Shown: positions 7,931 to 16,398 of the stretch, in pieces
Layout of the letters: every line of letters starts with the position of its first letter
Numbering within the stretch: the stretch's first letter is position 1
From: an uncultured Candidatus Actinomarina sp.
GTDB lineage: Bacteria > Actinomycetota > Acidimicrobiia > Actinomarinales > Actinomarinaceae
Direction of reading: 5' to 3'
NCBI GenBank assembly: GCA_902626065.1
Contig: CACODT010000008.1
Location: 1-55,127, forward strand
Length of the DNA: 55,127 nucleotides
Made by a program: the position numbers and the translations under genes
The notes under the pieces: model-generated
What the model saw: only the letters and a program-made list of their open reading frames with translations
Told to the model about the DNA's origin: nothing
The model's database searches: none

Positions 7931-8899
7931 TTATACTTTATATTTTTCAGTTCTGTAAAGTTTAAAAAATGAATATGTTGCAGCTGAACATAGTAAATGC
8001 CATATCATATGAGCTTGCAACCAAGAATCAGGGTTACACCATGGATGATCAGGAACACCAGTTTCCCAAATTAATAATGCTCCAAAAAAAGAAATAAATC
8101 CTAAAAAGAACCAGGGTGTATATTTAATATCTGATGTTTTCTTAATATTAGGTATTAATGCTGGAACAAAATAAAAAAGCATTTCCCAATTTTCGTTAAA
8201 GTTTTGAAATGACTCAACAACAGGATTTCCAAATAATTGTTGAATTAGCAATACTGATATTCCTGAAGAGAATCTTCCGTAAATGTTTGGAAATTTTACA
8301 ACTATTTCTGTCGCTATCCAAAGACCAATACTTAATTCAAAAAGACTTATCCCAACACCAAACCCGCCTTCCAAAAACCAAGAATCATAAGCGTACCAAC
8401 TGACAAGTATTCCGTAGATGATCAAGTAAGTTTTTGAAGAGAAACCAATTAATTTTTTTAAGTTGTATATCCACAAAATTATTATGTACATAATCATTGA
8501 AAGATTATCCAACCATGAGCCAAACTCTGTATTAGTTCCATGCATTGCCATTGAGCCAGGCCCCAAGAAAGTTGATGCTCCCGCATACAAAATAGCAATA
8601 CTAGAAGATCCAAACATTGTAATTCCTTTTTCAGATGTTGCATCCTGGGAAAGTTTATAAAACATATAAATTCCAACAAAAACAAAGCCAAGATTTCCAA
8701 GAGTATTTGATGGTTCTCTCATGAATCCATCACTTACTCTTTCACACCATCGGGAAACTTCTCCAATTGCATTCTCGTTAGACGCTCTACTGCTCCAACC
8801 ATCTAATCCAAAAATTATATATAAAGTAAAAAAACCAAGGACAGAGGAAACAGCTATTTTGAGTGGAAGAAAATTATTTAGTTTATTTTTTTGATTCAT
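7931..8899 (-). CDS. CREST-superfamily (alkaline ceramidase-like) membrane hydrolase
   Basis: The 322-residue, roughly seven-helix membrane protein carries the ceramidase/CREST pattern: WCERVSDGFMREPSNTLGN in the first extramembrane segment, then SMAMHGTNTEFGSWLDN (Ser, His and Asp), and near the C-terminus LQAHMIWHLLCSA with the two further zinc-binding histidines. Eukaryotic relatives hydrolyse ceramide amide bonds or act as PAQR receptors; bacterial members are largely uncharacterised. Its start overlaps the end of the PLP-enzyme gene by 17 bases, so it belongs to that transcript. Amide hydrolase activity is inferred from the conserved residues only. Confidence 0.75.
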   Translation of the reverse strand: MNQKNKLNNFLPLKIAVSSVLGFFTLYIIFGLDGWSSRASNENAIGEVSRWCERVSDGFMREPSNTLGNLGFVFVGIYMFYKLSQDATSEKGITMFGSSSIAILYAGASTFLGPGSMAMHGTNTEFGSWLDNLSMIMYIIILWIYNLKKLIGFSSKTYLIIYGILVSWYAYDSWFLEGGFGVGISLFELSIGLWIATEIVVKFPNIYGRFSSGISVLLIQQLFGNPVVESFQNFNENWEMLFYFVPALIPNIKKTSDIKYTPWFFLGFISFFGALLIWETGVPDHPWCNPDSWLQAHMIWHLLCSAATYSFFKLYRTEKYKV

Positions 8900-10049
8900 T
8901 TAATGCAGAATCCATGTCTTCAATTAAGTCCTCAATGTTTTCAAGACCGACAGATATTCTAATCAAATCAATTGGAGCACTAGCTTCAGTTCCTTGGGCT
9001 TTATCATGTGTCATTAGATAAGGAAGTTCAATTAGAGACTCAACTCCACCTAAGCTGACTGCAAGCTTGTATAAATCTAGAGATTTCCAAAATTTTTCTT
9101 GATTAATACTTTCATGTAGGTAAAAGCTAAGCATTCCTCCAAAATAATCCATCTGCTTGACTGCAATTTCATGATTTTGATAATTTTCAAGTCCGGGATA
9201 TCTTACTTCTTTAATGAATTCTGAGTTATCAAGATACTCAGCTAACTTATGAGCATTTTCTGAATGAAGTTTTATTCTCGGACCTAATGTATAAAGACCT
9301 CTTTGTACTAAGTAAGAATCGAAAGGAGACATTACTGCTCCACCTTGTCTTTGATAAAGCATAAGTTCTTCGTGTAGTTCACTATCTTTACATACAACAG
9401 CACCACCTAAAGTATCACTATGCCCTCCAATATATTTTGTAGTTGAGTGCATAATAATGTCTACACCATGTTCAAAAGCTCTAGTTATAAATGGTGTTGA
9501 AAACGTACAATCAGCTACTAGGAAAGTTTTGTTCTTGTGAACAATTTCTGATATTTTTTGTAAATCATATAAATTCATTGATGGATTTGACGGTGATTCA
9601 ATCCAGGCGAGTTTTGTTTTCTCATTTAATAATTTCTCAAGTGCTTCATGATCTGAGAAATCGCAAAAATTTACCTCAACTCCACGTTCTCTTATTATCT
9701 TTGAAAAGTAGTTAGTTGTTCCTCCATAAACATCTTTTGTAATTACTACGTTGTCACCAGGCTTTGCTAATTCAGCGATTATGCTTACTGCTGACATCCC
9801 AGATGCCATTGCAAAAGCATGTTGATCTTCATAGTTTTCAATTCCCTCCAGCGAAGCCAAAGTTCTTTCAAATAATTCTCTTGATGGATTGTTAAGTCTT
9901 CCATAGAAATAATCAGACTCACCTGGAATATCGTTCAAATATGTTGTCGATAGGTGGATTGGTGGCATCACATCACCACTGAGTGATTCAAATCTTTTAT
10001 TTGTGTGAAGAGCTCTTGTGTTCATACCGTATTTTTTTGAATCAGCCAT
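8883..10049 (-). CDS. Cys/Met-metabolism PLP enzyme (cystathionine gamma-synthase/lyase type)
   Basis: The 388-residue fold-type I PLP protein has an N-terminal YGRLNNPS, ASGMSAVSI, KDVYGGTTNYF, WIESPSNP, VADCTFSTP and the PLP lysine in HSTTKYIGGHSD (near residue 204). Enzymes of this family interconvert cysteine, cystathionine and homocysteine. Sequence alone does not separate gamma-synthase from gamma-lyase or O-acylhomoserine sulfhydrylase, so no symbol is given. A TAAACT hexamer ends 6 nt before the ATG. The CREST membrane gene overlaps its 3' end. Confidence 0.85.
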   Translation of the reverse strand: MADSKKYGMNTRALHTNKRFESLSGDVMPPIHLSTTYLNDIPGESDYFYGRLNNPSRELFERTLASLEGIENYEDQHAFAMASGMSAVSIIAELAKPGDNVVITKDVYGGTTNYFSKIIRERGVEVNFCDFSDHEALEKLLNEKTKLAWIESPSNPSMNLYDLQKISEIVHKNKTFLVADCTFSTPFITRAFEHGVDIIMHSTTKYIGGHSDTLGGAVVCKDSELHEELMLYQRQGGAVMSPFDSYLVQRGLYTLGPRIKLHSENAHKLAEYLDNSEFIKEVRYPGLENYQNHEIAVKQMDYFGGMLSFYLHESINQEKFWKSLDLYKLAVSLGGVESLIELPYLMTHDKAQGTEASAPIDLIRISVGLENIEDLIEDMDSALNESKK

Positions 10050-10055
10050 GTTTGA

Positions 10056-10061
10056 AGTTTA
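10056..10061 (-). promoter_or_regulatory. -10 element TAAACT, 6 nt before ATG (leaderless)
   Basis: On the minus strand TAAACT ends 6 nt upstream of the ATG at 10049. No Shine-Dalgarno sequence is visible in the interval. Confidence 0.55.
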
Positions 10062-10110
10062 GATACGATTTAAACACTATGCATAATCAATTATTTCTTT
10101 TTAATAAAAA

Positions 10111-11313
10111 TTAGATTGACACATTAATTTTTTTGAATCCTCTTATACCAAAGGCACCTGTTCTCTCTGGGTCACTAATTAAATTAATCTCATTTTTAAA
10201 TAAATTTTCAAGTGATACTTCCAATTCCAATCTTGCCAGATGAGCACCTAAGCAAAAATGAACTCCACCACCAAAGCTGGTATGGTTTAGGTTCTTTCTT
10301 TCAAAATCAATTTTTTCTGGATTTTTAAAAGCAGTTTCGTCTCTGTTTGCAGAACCGAGAAGCATGGCAATTTTGGAGTTTTTAGGTAGTTTGATTCCGG
10401 ATAGTTCAGTGTCTTCTAATACCCATCGTTGAAAGAATTGAAGAGGACTATCCCATCGAATAAGCTCTTCTATGATTTTTTTAATATCAAAATCATGATT
10501 TAAGTTTTTTGTAGAAATATTGTTTAACAAAAGTGCAACAATTGAGTTTCCTATAGTATTAACGGTTGCTTCATGTCCTGCATTTAATAGTAAAATTACG
10601 GTACAAATTATTTGATCCTTAGTTAGTTGTTGGTTATTTTCAGATACTTGAGACAGCCTAGAAATCATATCGTTTTGTGGATTTTTATTTTTCTCATCAA
10701 TTAGATTATTCATATAAATATAGAAATCTTTTGCGGCAGATTCAGCTTCCGCTGCGCTTTCGTCAGAAACTTTTAGATCATACATTTTTACAATTGCGTG
10801 AGACCAATATAGAAACTTATCATAATCTTCTTTCGGTACTCCAAGAAGTTCTCCAATAACAGCTATCGAATAAGGTTGAGCATAATCTGCAAGTAGATCA
10901 AAACTACCACGATTAACTTTATCAAGAAGCTCTTTTGATTTATTCTCCATAAAAGGTCGCAATTCTTGAACTTGTCTATTTAGAAATGCTTTTGCAACTA
11001 AGCCTCTAAGTTCATCGTGTATGTTTCCTTCTAGATTTAATAAGTTAAATTCTTCTGTTTTCCAAAAATAGTCGTAATCTTTTGGATTTATTAATTTTTC
11101 ATCAGCGTCTTTTGTATAATCCTGAGGCTCTGAAGATATAAAATTTTTACTTTTTTGAATATCTTTTACATCTTCAAATTGTGTAATTAAATTCAATCCA
11201 GATGATTTATCATAATGAATTGGATACTCTTCTCTCAATTCTTTTAAATAAGGGTAGGGATTTTTAATGAAATCCTTATCTTCATTAGGAAATGAAATTT
11301 CTGGAATAGTCAT
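10111..11313 (-). CDS. Cytochrome P450
   Basis: The 400-residue soluble bacterial P450 has the I-helix oxygen-activation motif LNAGHEAT (near residue 245), the K-helix ExxR (EELIRW), and the heme-binding loop FGGGVHFCLGAHLARLE with the axial cysteine (near residue 357). There is no membrane anchor, so it probably takes electrons from a separate ferredoxin/reductase, which is not encoded nearby. The substrate cannot be predicted. TAATTT ends 6 nt before the ATG. Confidence 0.93.
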   Translation of the reverse strand: MTIPEISFPNEDKDFIKNPYPYLKELREEYPIHYDKSSGLNLITQFEDVKDIQKSKNFISSEPQDYTKDADEKLINPKDYDYFWKTEEFNLLNLEGNIHDELRGLVAKAFLNRQVQELRPFMENKSKELLDKVNRGSFDLLADYAQPYSIAVIGELLGVPKEDYDKFLYWSHAIVKMYDLKVSDESAAEAESAAKDFYIYMNNLIDEKNKNPQNDMISRLSQVSENNQQLTKDQIICTVILLLNAGHEATVNTIGNSIVALLLNNISTKNLNHDFDIKKIIEELIRWDSPLQFFQRWVLEDTELSGIKLPKNSKIAMLLGSANRDETAFKNPEKIDFERKNLNHTSFGGGVHFCLGAHLARLELEVSLENLFKNEINLISDPERTGAFGIRGFKKINVSI

Positions 11314-11319
11314 ATCATT

Positions 11320-11325
11320 AAATTA
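11320..11325 (-). promoter_or_regulatory. -10 element TAATTT, 6 nt before ATG (leaderless)
   Basis: On the minus strand TAATTT ends 6 nt upstream of the P450 ATG at 11313. Confidence 0.5.
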
Positions 11326-11391
11326 TCAGTTTTATCTGTATTTTCTATAGATTTATAAAAAATTTTTAGTGACCAGCTTCAAATACGTTGA

Positions 11392-11397
11392 TATCAT
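11392..11397 (+). promoter_or_regulatory. -10 element TATCAT, 7 nt before udp ATG
   Basis: TATCAT ends 7 nt before the ATG at 11405. GTGACC (4 of 6 matches to TTGACA) lies at 11369-11374 with a 17-nt spacer. The promoter would sit inside the longer GTG-started reading frame, which argues for the ATG as the real start. Confidence 0.5.
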
Positions 11398-11404
11398 CAA
11401 ACTT

Positions 11405-12169
11405 ATGACAGAAAAAAAATCAATGCTAGATGGAGAAAGGCAATACCACATACAATTAAAAGAAGGTGATGTTGCTGATTTTGTTATTCTTCCAGGTGAT
11501 CCGGGTAGAGTAGATTTTATTGCCGAACATTTTGATGATGCAAAAGAAATAGCATTTAACAGAGAGTATAAAACTGTTACAGGTACCTATAAAGGTAGGC
11601 CTGTAAGTGTGACTTCAACAGGAATAGGATGTCCATCAGCTGCAATAGCAATTGAAGAATTAGCAAATATTGGAGCCAAAACTTTAGTTAGATTAGGAAC
11701 ATCTGGAGCAATGCAAGATCACACAAGAATTGGTGATCTAGTAATAGCAAACGGAGCTGTTCGTCAAGAAGGTACATCACCACAATATATGCCAATTGAG
11801 TTTCCAGCTGTTCCATCTGCGGATATGGTTTCTGCTTTGGAATCAGCTGCAATTGATAGCAAATTAAAATATCATATTGGAGTTGTCCAATCAAAAGATT
11901 CATTTTATGGACAACATGATCCAGACTCAATGCCAGTTTCTCATGAGCTTAATCAAAAATGGGATGCTTGGGTAAGAGGTGGTGTTTTATGCTCGGAAAT
12001 GGAAGTATCAACTCTATTTGTGGTTGGAAGTTATAGAAGAGTCAGAACAGGAGCTTTGCTCGTCGTATATGGAGATCAAAAGAGACAGGAAGCCCTAAAT
12101 AAAGAGGATTATCTGGAATCAGTAAATAAAGCTACAAAAATTATTTTAGAGTCTAGTTTAAAGATATAA
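11405..12169 (+). CDS. udp: Uridine phosphorylase-type nucleoside phosphorylase
   Basis: The 254-residue member of the trimeric/hexameric PNP-UDP family has ILPGDPGRV near the start (phosphate site), VTSTGIGCPSAAIAIEEL, VRLGTSGAMQDHTRIGDLVI and CSEMEVSTLFVVG (ribose/base site). It cleaves uridine or a related pyrimidine nucleoside with phosphate to give ribose 1-phosphate and base in the cytoplasm. A GTG at 11369 would add 12 residues, but a promoter-like pair overlaps that stretch. A ribokinase gene lies close downstream on the opposite strand, so nucleoside and ribose salvage are grouped here. Confidence 0.85.
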   Translation: MTEKKSMLDGERQYHIQLKEGDVADFVILPGDPGRVDFIAEHFDDAKEIAFNREYKTVTGTYKGRPVSVTSTGIGCPSAAIAIEELANIGAKTLVRLGTSGAMQDHTRIGDLVIANGAVRQEGTSPQYMPIEFPAVPSADMVSALESAAIDSKLKYHIGVVQSKDSFYGQHDPDSMPVSHELNQKWDAWVRGGVLCSEMEVSTLFVVGSYRRVRTGALLVVYGDQKRQEALNKEDYLESVNKATKIILESSLKI

Positions 12170-12170
12170 T
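12165..12170 (+). promoter_or_regulatory. Consensus -10 TATAAT, 6 nt before ATG, spanning the udp stop
   Basis: A perfect TATAAT contains the udp stop codon (TAA at 12167-12169) and ends 6 nt before the ATG at 12177. The downstream small gene can therefore be transcribed independently, as a leaderless message. Confidence 0.65.
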
Positions 12171-12176
12171 TTACTC

Positions 12177-12401
12177 ATGGATTCAGGAAATTTAATAGCA
12201 TTTTTGAAAAAATTTAGCTTTGGTAGGTTGATTGCTTGTGGAATAACGCTAAGGGTGGTTATTGCAATTGTTGATGGAGTCTTTGGATTAGAAATAAATG
12301 AATTGGAAAATTTCAATATTTATATATTTATAATTGCTTTAATTTATACGATATTTTGGATGTTTAATAAAAGCTACTCCGATGACGAATACGAAGATTG
12401 A
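12177..12401 (+). CDS. Small two-helix membrane protein, unknown function
   Basis: The 74-residue protein has two hydrophobic segments (about residues 15-32 and 44-61) and an acidic tail ending SDDEYED. It has its own consensus -10 element 6 nt upstream, which supports the start. Its 3' end overlaps the convergent ribokinase gene by 28 bases. No family is recognised. Confidence 0.55.
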   Translation: MDSGNLIAFLKKFSFGRLIACGITLRVVIAIVDGVFGLEINELENFNIYIFIIALIYTIFWMFNKSYSDDEYED

Positions 12402-13249
12402 GTTCCTTTTTTAGTAACAGACAAGCTAGCTTTGTTGATTGCAAAATTAATTGCATCAGAAACTGAATAATTCTCTGATAGAGCAAATGAAAAAGCTCCT
12501 ACAAATGCATCACCAGCACCTGTAGTATCAATGACATCTACATTTGGAGCTTTGAATTCTTCTATTATGTCATCATTTACAAAAATCGCACCCTCTTCAC
12601 CAAGCGTAACTATTAGTTTTGAATTGATTTTATTTGAATATTTCAAAATATTTTCTTTAGTTAAATTGGTATTACTAATTATTTCAAATTCAGTTTCATT
12701 TGGTATTAGCCAGTCAACATTTTCAAGAAATTGCTCATCTAATAATCTTCCTGGAGCTGGATTAAATATGGTTGTAATATTATTTCTTTTTGCGAATTTA
12801 AAAACTTCATAGTTTACCTCCATTGGTATCTCTGCTTGTCCTACGATCAATGAAACATTCCCTATCTCTCCAAGAGATTTAATTGCTTTCTTTGAGTCAA
12901 TCTGATCATTTGCTCCCGATATAACGATAATTCTATTTTGTCCATTACCGTCAACCCAAATTGGAGCTACACCACTCGATCCATCAACTATTTGAATAAA
13001 ATCAGTTTTGACATTTTTTTCTTTAAAATTATCAATCGTCATATCTCTATACACATCAGTCCCAAGACATGCAATCATATAGGTATCTGCACCAAGCAAA
13101 CCTGCCATTACCGCCTGGTTTGCTCCTTTACCACCAAATCCCATTTGATAAGAATCTCCAAAAACCGTTTCTCCATCAAGGGGTACACGTTGTGCATATG
13201 AGATCTGATCAATATTTGCACTTCCTACAACACAAATTTTTGGATTCAT
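12374..13249 (-). CDS. rbsK: Ribokinase (PfkB family)
   Basis: The PfkB-family sugar kinase has an N-terminal VVGSANIDQISYAQRVP, the substrate glycines GFGGKGANQAVMAG, and the catalytic anion-hole loop DTTGAGDAFVGAF near the C-terminus. The NxD and GGKGANQA motifs favour ribokinase over fructokinase or adenosine kinase. It phosphorylates ribose at O5. The start is placed at 13249 rather than at the upstream ATG at 13276 because the family N-terminus begins here and TACTTT ends exactly 6 nt before this ATG. Confidence 0.88.
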   Translation of the reverse strand: MNPKICVVGSANIDQISYAQRVPLDGETVFGDSYQMGFGGKGANQAVMAGLLGADTYMIACLGTDVYRDMTIDNFKEKNVKTDFIQIVDGSSGVAPIWVDGNGQNRIIVISGANDQIDSKKAIKSLGEIGNVSLIVGQAEIPMEVNYEVFKFAKRNNITTIFNPAPGRLLDEQFLENVDWLIPNETEFEIISNTNLTKENILKYSNKINSKLIVTLGEEGAIFVNDDIIEEFKAPNVDVIDTTGAGDAFVGAFSFALSENYSVSDAINFAINKASLSVTKKGTQSSYSSSE

Positions 13250-13255
13250 AATTTC

Positions 13256-13261
13256 AAAGTA
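13256..13261 (-). promoter_or_regulatory. -10 element TACTTT, 6 nt before ATG (leaderless)
   Basis: On the minus strand TACTTT ends 6 nt upstream of the ribokinase ATG at 13249, supporting that start over the one at 13276. Confidence 0.5.
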
Positions 13262-13287
13262 TAAAAAAATTTTCATACAAAAGCCAT

Positions 13288-13293
13288 TAGGAT
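13288..13293 (+). promoter_or_regulatory. -10 element TAGGAT, 6 nt before ATG (leaderless)
   Basis: TAGGAT ends exactly 6 nt before the ATG at 13300. Confidence 0.5.
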
Positions 13294-13299
13294 TTCTCT

Positions 13300-14280
13300 A
13301 TGAATATAAATTGGAATTCTAAAGTCTTATCCTCAATTCAACCAGTAATAGATAACTTGAGATACATTTCAATAGATTTTGAAAAACTAAGTAAAGAGTC
13401 AATAAAATTTGCAGGCTATGACTTTGAAATAAAACAAGATCCAAGTTTATTAGATGATGTGGATAGTTTTATAAGAAAAACGATGCTAATTAATACTCTC
13501 AACTTTGCATTTACTGATTTTGAAACATCAACAAAATATGCTTTAAAAGAGGACAAAAGTACTCTTTCAGATACTGATGCAATGGTACATCAAATTAATT
13601 TAGCGATCTCAAACGGAGTCCCAATTTTAGATGGATACTTTATGGCTGAAATTTCCGATGAAATATTTCAAAATTTGTTTTCAGCGAATATACCAATGCC
13701 CATGATTAAAGAGAAAGTAGATGTACTAAATCAAACTGGAAAAACATTAGTAAAACATTACGAGGGTGACTGGATAAATTTTATTAATGACGGTCCACGA
13801 AAGCTTTACGCAGATGGAGAGGGTCTAATTGAAAGACTAATTGGTAACTTTTCAAGGTTTGATGATTTTTCATTATTTGAGGATAATAAAATTTATTTTC
13901 TGAAACTAGCTCAGCTTGCATTTTGGGGACTGCATAGAGAGCTCTCTGGCTTGCAACTTTTTCATATTGAAGACATGGAGAACATGACTGCATTTGCTGA
14001 TTACATACTTCCAGTTGCACTTGAGCATTTAGAAATAACTAAATATGTACCTGAATTAAAAAAACAAATACAAGATGGTAAATTAATTGAAAAAGATTCA
14101 ATAGAGGAGATAGAATTGAGGGCAACAACTATATTTGTCACCGCAAAAATGTCTGAAATAATAAATGAAAATAGAATCGATGATGAAAAAATTTTAATAC
14201 CTCAATTAGATTTCAAGTTATGGACTGAATATCACGGAGATGAGAAACCTCATCATTTAACTAAAACAATTATGTATTAG
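13300..14280 (+). CDS. Queuosine salvage protein (QNG1/DUF2419-like)
   Basis: The 326-residue protein matches the layout of the queuosine 5'-phosphate N-glycosylase family: a central INLAISNGVPILDGYFM (family: small residue, then GIPI), YFLKLAQLAFWG (family KRAQ, then W-G), and the C-terminal block ADYILPVALEHLEITKYVPEL followed by EEIELRATTIFVTAKM (family ADYRVPQxLxxxGxLxY, then EIEIRAxTI). The enzyme releases queuine from queuosine nucleotide so that the base can be reused in tRNA. No tgt or queuine transporter lies in the window. The assignment rests on motif recall; the stop overlaps msrA by 4 bases. Confidence 0.7.
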   Translation: MNINWNSKVLSSIQPVIDNLRYISIDFEKLSKESIKFAGYDFEIKQDPSLLDDVDSFIRKTMLINTLNFAFTDFETSTKYALKEDKSTLSDTDAMVHQINLAISNGVPILDGYFMAEISDEIFQNLFSANIPMPMIKEKVDVLNQTGKTLVKHYEGDWINFINDGPRKLYADGEGLIERLIGNFSRFDDFSLFEDNKIYFLKLAQLAFWGLHRELSGLQLFHIEDMENMTAFADYILPVALEHLEITKYVPELKKQIQDGKLIEKDSIEEIELRATTIFVTAKMSEIINENRIDDEKILIPQLDFKLWTEYHGDEKPHHLTKTIMY

Positions 14281-14876
14281 TCTTCAGACCAAGTTTCTTC
14301 GAGAAACCCTTTTCTACCACTCGCTTCAGCATAAATTTTATACCGCGCACTTTGTTTCTTATAGAAATCTTGGTGGTATTCCTCTGCGATATAAAAAGTA
14401 GGTGCCTCTGTTATTGCGGTGACAATAGGTTTGTCAAATTTGCCAGAATCCTCAAGCTTTTGTTTTGATGAAAGAGCTTGCTCCATTTGTTCAGCACCCA
14501 CCGTAAAAATTTCAGTTCTATATTGTGAGCCAACGTCAGCAAATTGATAATTAAGTGCTGTTGGATCTATATTTCTCCAAAAAACATCCAATAACTCATC
14601 ATATGTAATTATGTTTGGATCAAACTCTATTTCAACTACCTCTACATGACCGGTGTTACCCATACTTACCTCTTCATATGTAGGATTTTCTGTTTCTCCA
14701 CCCATATAACCAGACGTTGCCTCAATCACACCATCAAGTACTTCAAAAGGAGGTTCCATACACCAAAAACAACCACCTCCAAAATATGCTTTTTCCGTAT
14801 TATTAGACATATTCGAAGTTTCCACATTTATACATGAAAATAATAATACTAGAAACAAAAATTTTAAATTTTTCAT
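14277..14876 (-). CDS. msrA: Peptide methionine sulfoxide reductase MsrA, lipoprotein form
   Basis: The catalytic motif GGGCFWCMEPPF (near residue 32), GYMGG, GHVEVVEIEFDP, PTALNYQFADVGSQYRT and AEEYHQDFYKK are all present; this is a canonical MsrA that reduces methionine S-sulfoxide with thioredoxin-type thiols. Ahead of the domain is a lipoprotein signal, hydrophobic residues ending LLFSC (acceptable lipobox, Cys near residue 15). The enzyme is therefore predicted to be anchored outside the cytoplasmic membrane, where it would repair exported proteins. A TATACT hexamer lies 8 nt before the ATG. Confidence 0.93.
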   Translation of the reverse strand: MKNLKFLFLVLLFSCINVETSNMSNNTEKAYFGGGCFWCMEPPFEVLDGVIEATSGYMGGETENPTYEEVSMGNTGHVEVVEIEFDPNIITYDELLDVFWRNIDPTALNYQFADVGSQYRTEIFTVGAEQMEQALSSKQKLEDSGKFDKPIVTAITEAPTFYIAEEYHQDFYKKQSARYKIYAEASGRKGFLEETWSED

Positions 14877-14911
14877 TATCAGTAAGTATAGGAAATGAAA
14901 AATTTATATTT

Positions 14912-15529
14912 TTATTCCCCAGATGTACTAAAAGCTGAGCTTATCCCCCAAACAAATATTGGGAAAAGTACTACCCCACCAAGTAAAAATACAGGTACAA
15001 ATGCAGCTGCTGGAATTAATCCAAAAACATTTCCAATTTGGACAGCTATTACGAGGTAAGCCGCACCTTGTCCAGAAATTCTACCCCAATTTGGTACAAG
15101 GTTGTTCTCATCTGCACTAATAAGACATAGTGCCCATATTCCGTATAAGATAAACGTCACAAGAGTACCTACACCAGTAACAGCAGTAACTTGATTTGTA
15201 TCTAATACTGTCTCAAAAACGCTGTTTGCATTTCCAGTCGGAGATAGAGACCCGGTTAACTGTATCACCGCAGCGACAAAAAGTATCGCACTTACAATTC
15301 TGAAATAAGGGTTGTTATCTCCAAATAATTTTTGTGTCAGAGATATAGTAAATAAAATTCCAAAAGTTTGAATAAACGAGACTATGTCTACTATTGCTCC
15401 ATATTGTTGACTATAACCCACTTGATCAGGACCAATTAGTAGAGCTTGTACAACAAAAATCACGATGGTTCCTATCGCAGCAATTTTTGCCATTAAACTT
15501 CCAAGTTGAGATTCTTTAGCTGTTAACAA
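14912..15529 (-). CDS. Polytopic membrane protein, unknown function
   Basis: The 205-residue protein has about six hydrophobic segments. The start is TTG (MLTAKESQLG), and it is well supported: AGGAGG lies 6 nt upstream. It is downstream of the tandem-barrel gene on the same strand but separated from it by a strong terminator hairpin. I recognise no family; a DUF4386-like or tetraspan stress protein is possible. Confidence 0.6.
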   Translation of the reverse strand: MLTAKESQLGSLMAKIAAIGTIVIFVVQALLIGPDQVGYSQQYGAIVDIVSFIQTFGILFTISLTQKLFGDNNPYFRIVSAILFVAAVIQLTGSLSPTGNANSVFETVLDTNQVTAVTGVGTLVTFILYGIWALCLISADENNLVPNWGRISGQGAAYLVIAVQIGNVFGLIPAAAFVPVFLLGGVVLFPIFVWGISSAFSTSGE

Positions 15530-15569
15530 GATTTTCCTCCTAAATTTTTACTATTTATTTAATTCTAGA

Positions 15570-15600
15570 AAAAAAAGAGCCCACAAGGGGGCTCTTTTTT
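15570..15600 (-). terminator. Rho-independent terminator of the tandem-barrel gene
   Basis: An inverted repeat GAGCCC (15577-15582) / GGGCTC (15589-15594) with a 6-nt loop is flanked by A-runs and T-runs on both sides, so it would work in either direction. Read on the minus strand it ends in a U-tract just after the stop at 15613. Confidence 0.85.
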
Positions 15601-15612
15601 AATCATTTAAAT

Positions 15613-16248
15613 TTAGGTTGGCGTATCACCTTCATTAAAGTCTATTGATGAAGTAAATGCATACACAGGACCCATGTACGCAACTGTACTCCCATCAAAC
15701 AATTCAGTTTCTGACTCACTATCCAAAGCTGCTTGTAATTTTTCTACAGCACTATCCATTTGTTCTTGGCTATCCCAAAAATTCCAGCTAATAGCACTGC
15801 TTCCATCAAAAATAGCTCCGGTTAATTGAAGACCTTCAGAACTTTCATAAATTGGTTCAACTTTCTCTTTTAGGAAATTAAGGACTGCATCTGTATCTTT
15901 GGCGACACCTACTACAAGTCTCATAAAACTAGGTTTTGTTTCCCCAATAGCTATTGTCTGGTACATTTTACCGTATACTGCTTCACCTTCGTAAATGACA
16001 GGTGGCGCTGACATAAAAGTAGAAGCTTCAGCAAGCGTTGATTGAATTTTTTCAGCAACTGCTTCACTTGCTTCCTTACTATCCCAAGCAGCCATATTTA
16101 TACCAGAAGTATCTCCAGTTAATGCAGCTGTTAAGGATAAAAGACCCGGTGTTCCCGAAAATTCAGGCATGACTTTTTCTTTTACAAAAGAAACAGCCTC
16201 ATCTTTCTTTTCTTCATGAAATGCCGGGATTGTAATTCTAAAATACAT
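15613..16248 (-). CDS. Duplicated dimeric alpha-beta barrel (ABM-like) protein
   Basis: The 211-residue protein consists of two homologous halves of about 100 residues. Both have the order: strand, VSFVKEKVMPEF / LNFLKEKVEPIYE helix, G-L-x-L-T-x-A/G strand, W-D-S-K/Q acidic turn, then an amphipathic helix (AVAEKIQSTLAE / AVEKLQAALDSE). This is the antibiotic-biosynthesis-monooxygenase-type ferredoxin-like fold, which normally dimerises, here fused into one chain. No signal peptide is present. AAGGA before the ATG and a strong terminator after the gene suggest an abundant monocistronic product. Catalytic activity cannot be inferred. Confidence 0.65.
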   Translation of the reverse strand: MYFRITIPAFHEEKKDEAVSFVKEKVMPEFSGTPGLLSLTAALTGDTSGINMAAWDSKEASEAVAEKIQSTLAEASTFMSAPPVIYEGEAVYGKMYQTIAIGETKPSFMRLVVGVAKDTDAVLNFLKEKVEPIYESSEGLQLTGAIFDGSSAISWNFWDSQEQMDSAVEKLQAALDSESETELFDGSTVAYMGPVYAFTSSIDFNEGDTPT

Positions 16249-16398
16249 TTTTTCCTTTCTTCTTTATCTAATAATAAAAATTAAGTTTTCTTCATGTAGT
16301 GGTAATTCATAAATTATTTGATGAACTTAAACTGTTTGTATTAATACTTTTCTTGTATAAAATTAGATTAATCCTTCGACCAAAAGGCGGAGAGAAAA
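16249..16398. promoter_or_regulatory. Divergent intergenic region between barrel gene and panB
   Basis: The 150 AT-rich bases carry the promoters of both flanking genes. A TATAAA (16356-16361) and the panB Shine-Dalgarno GGCGGAGAG just before 16399 are visible. I see no convincing operator or small ORF. Confidence 0.4.
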
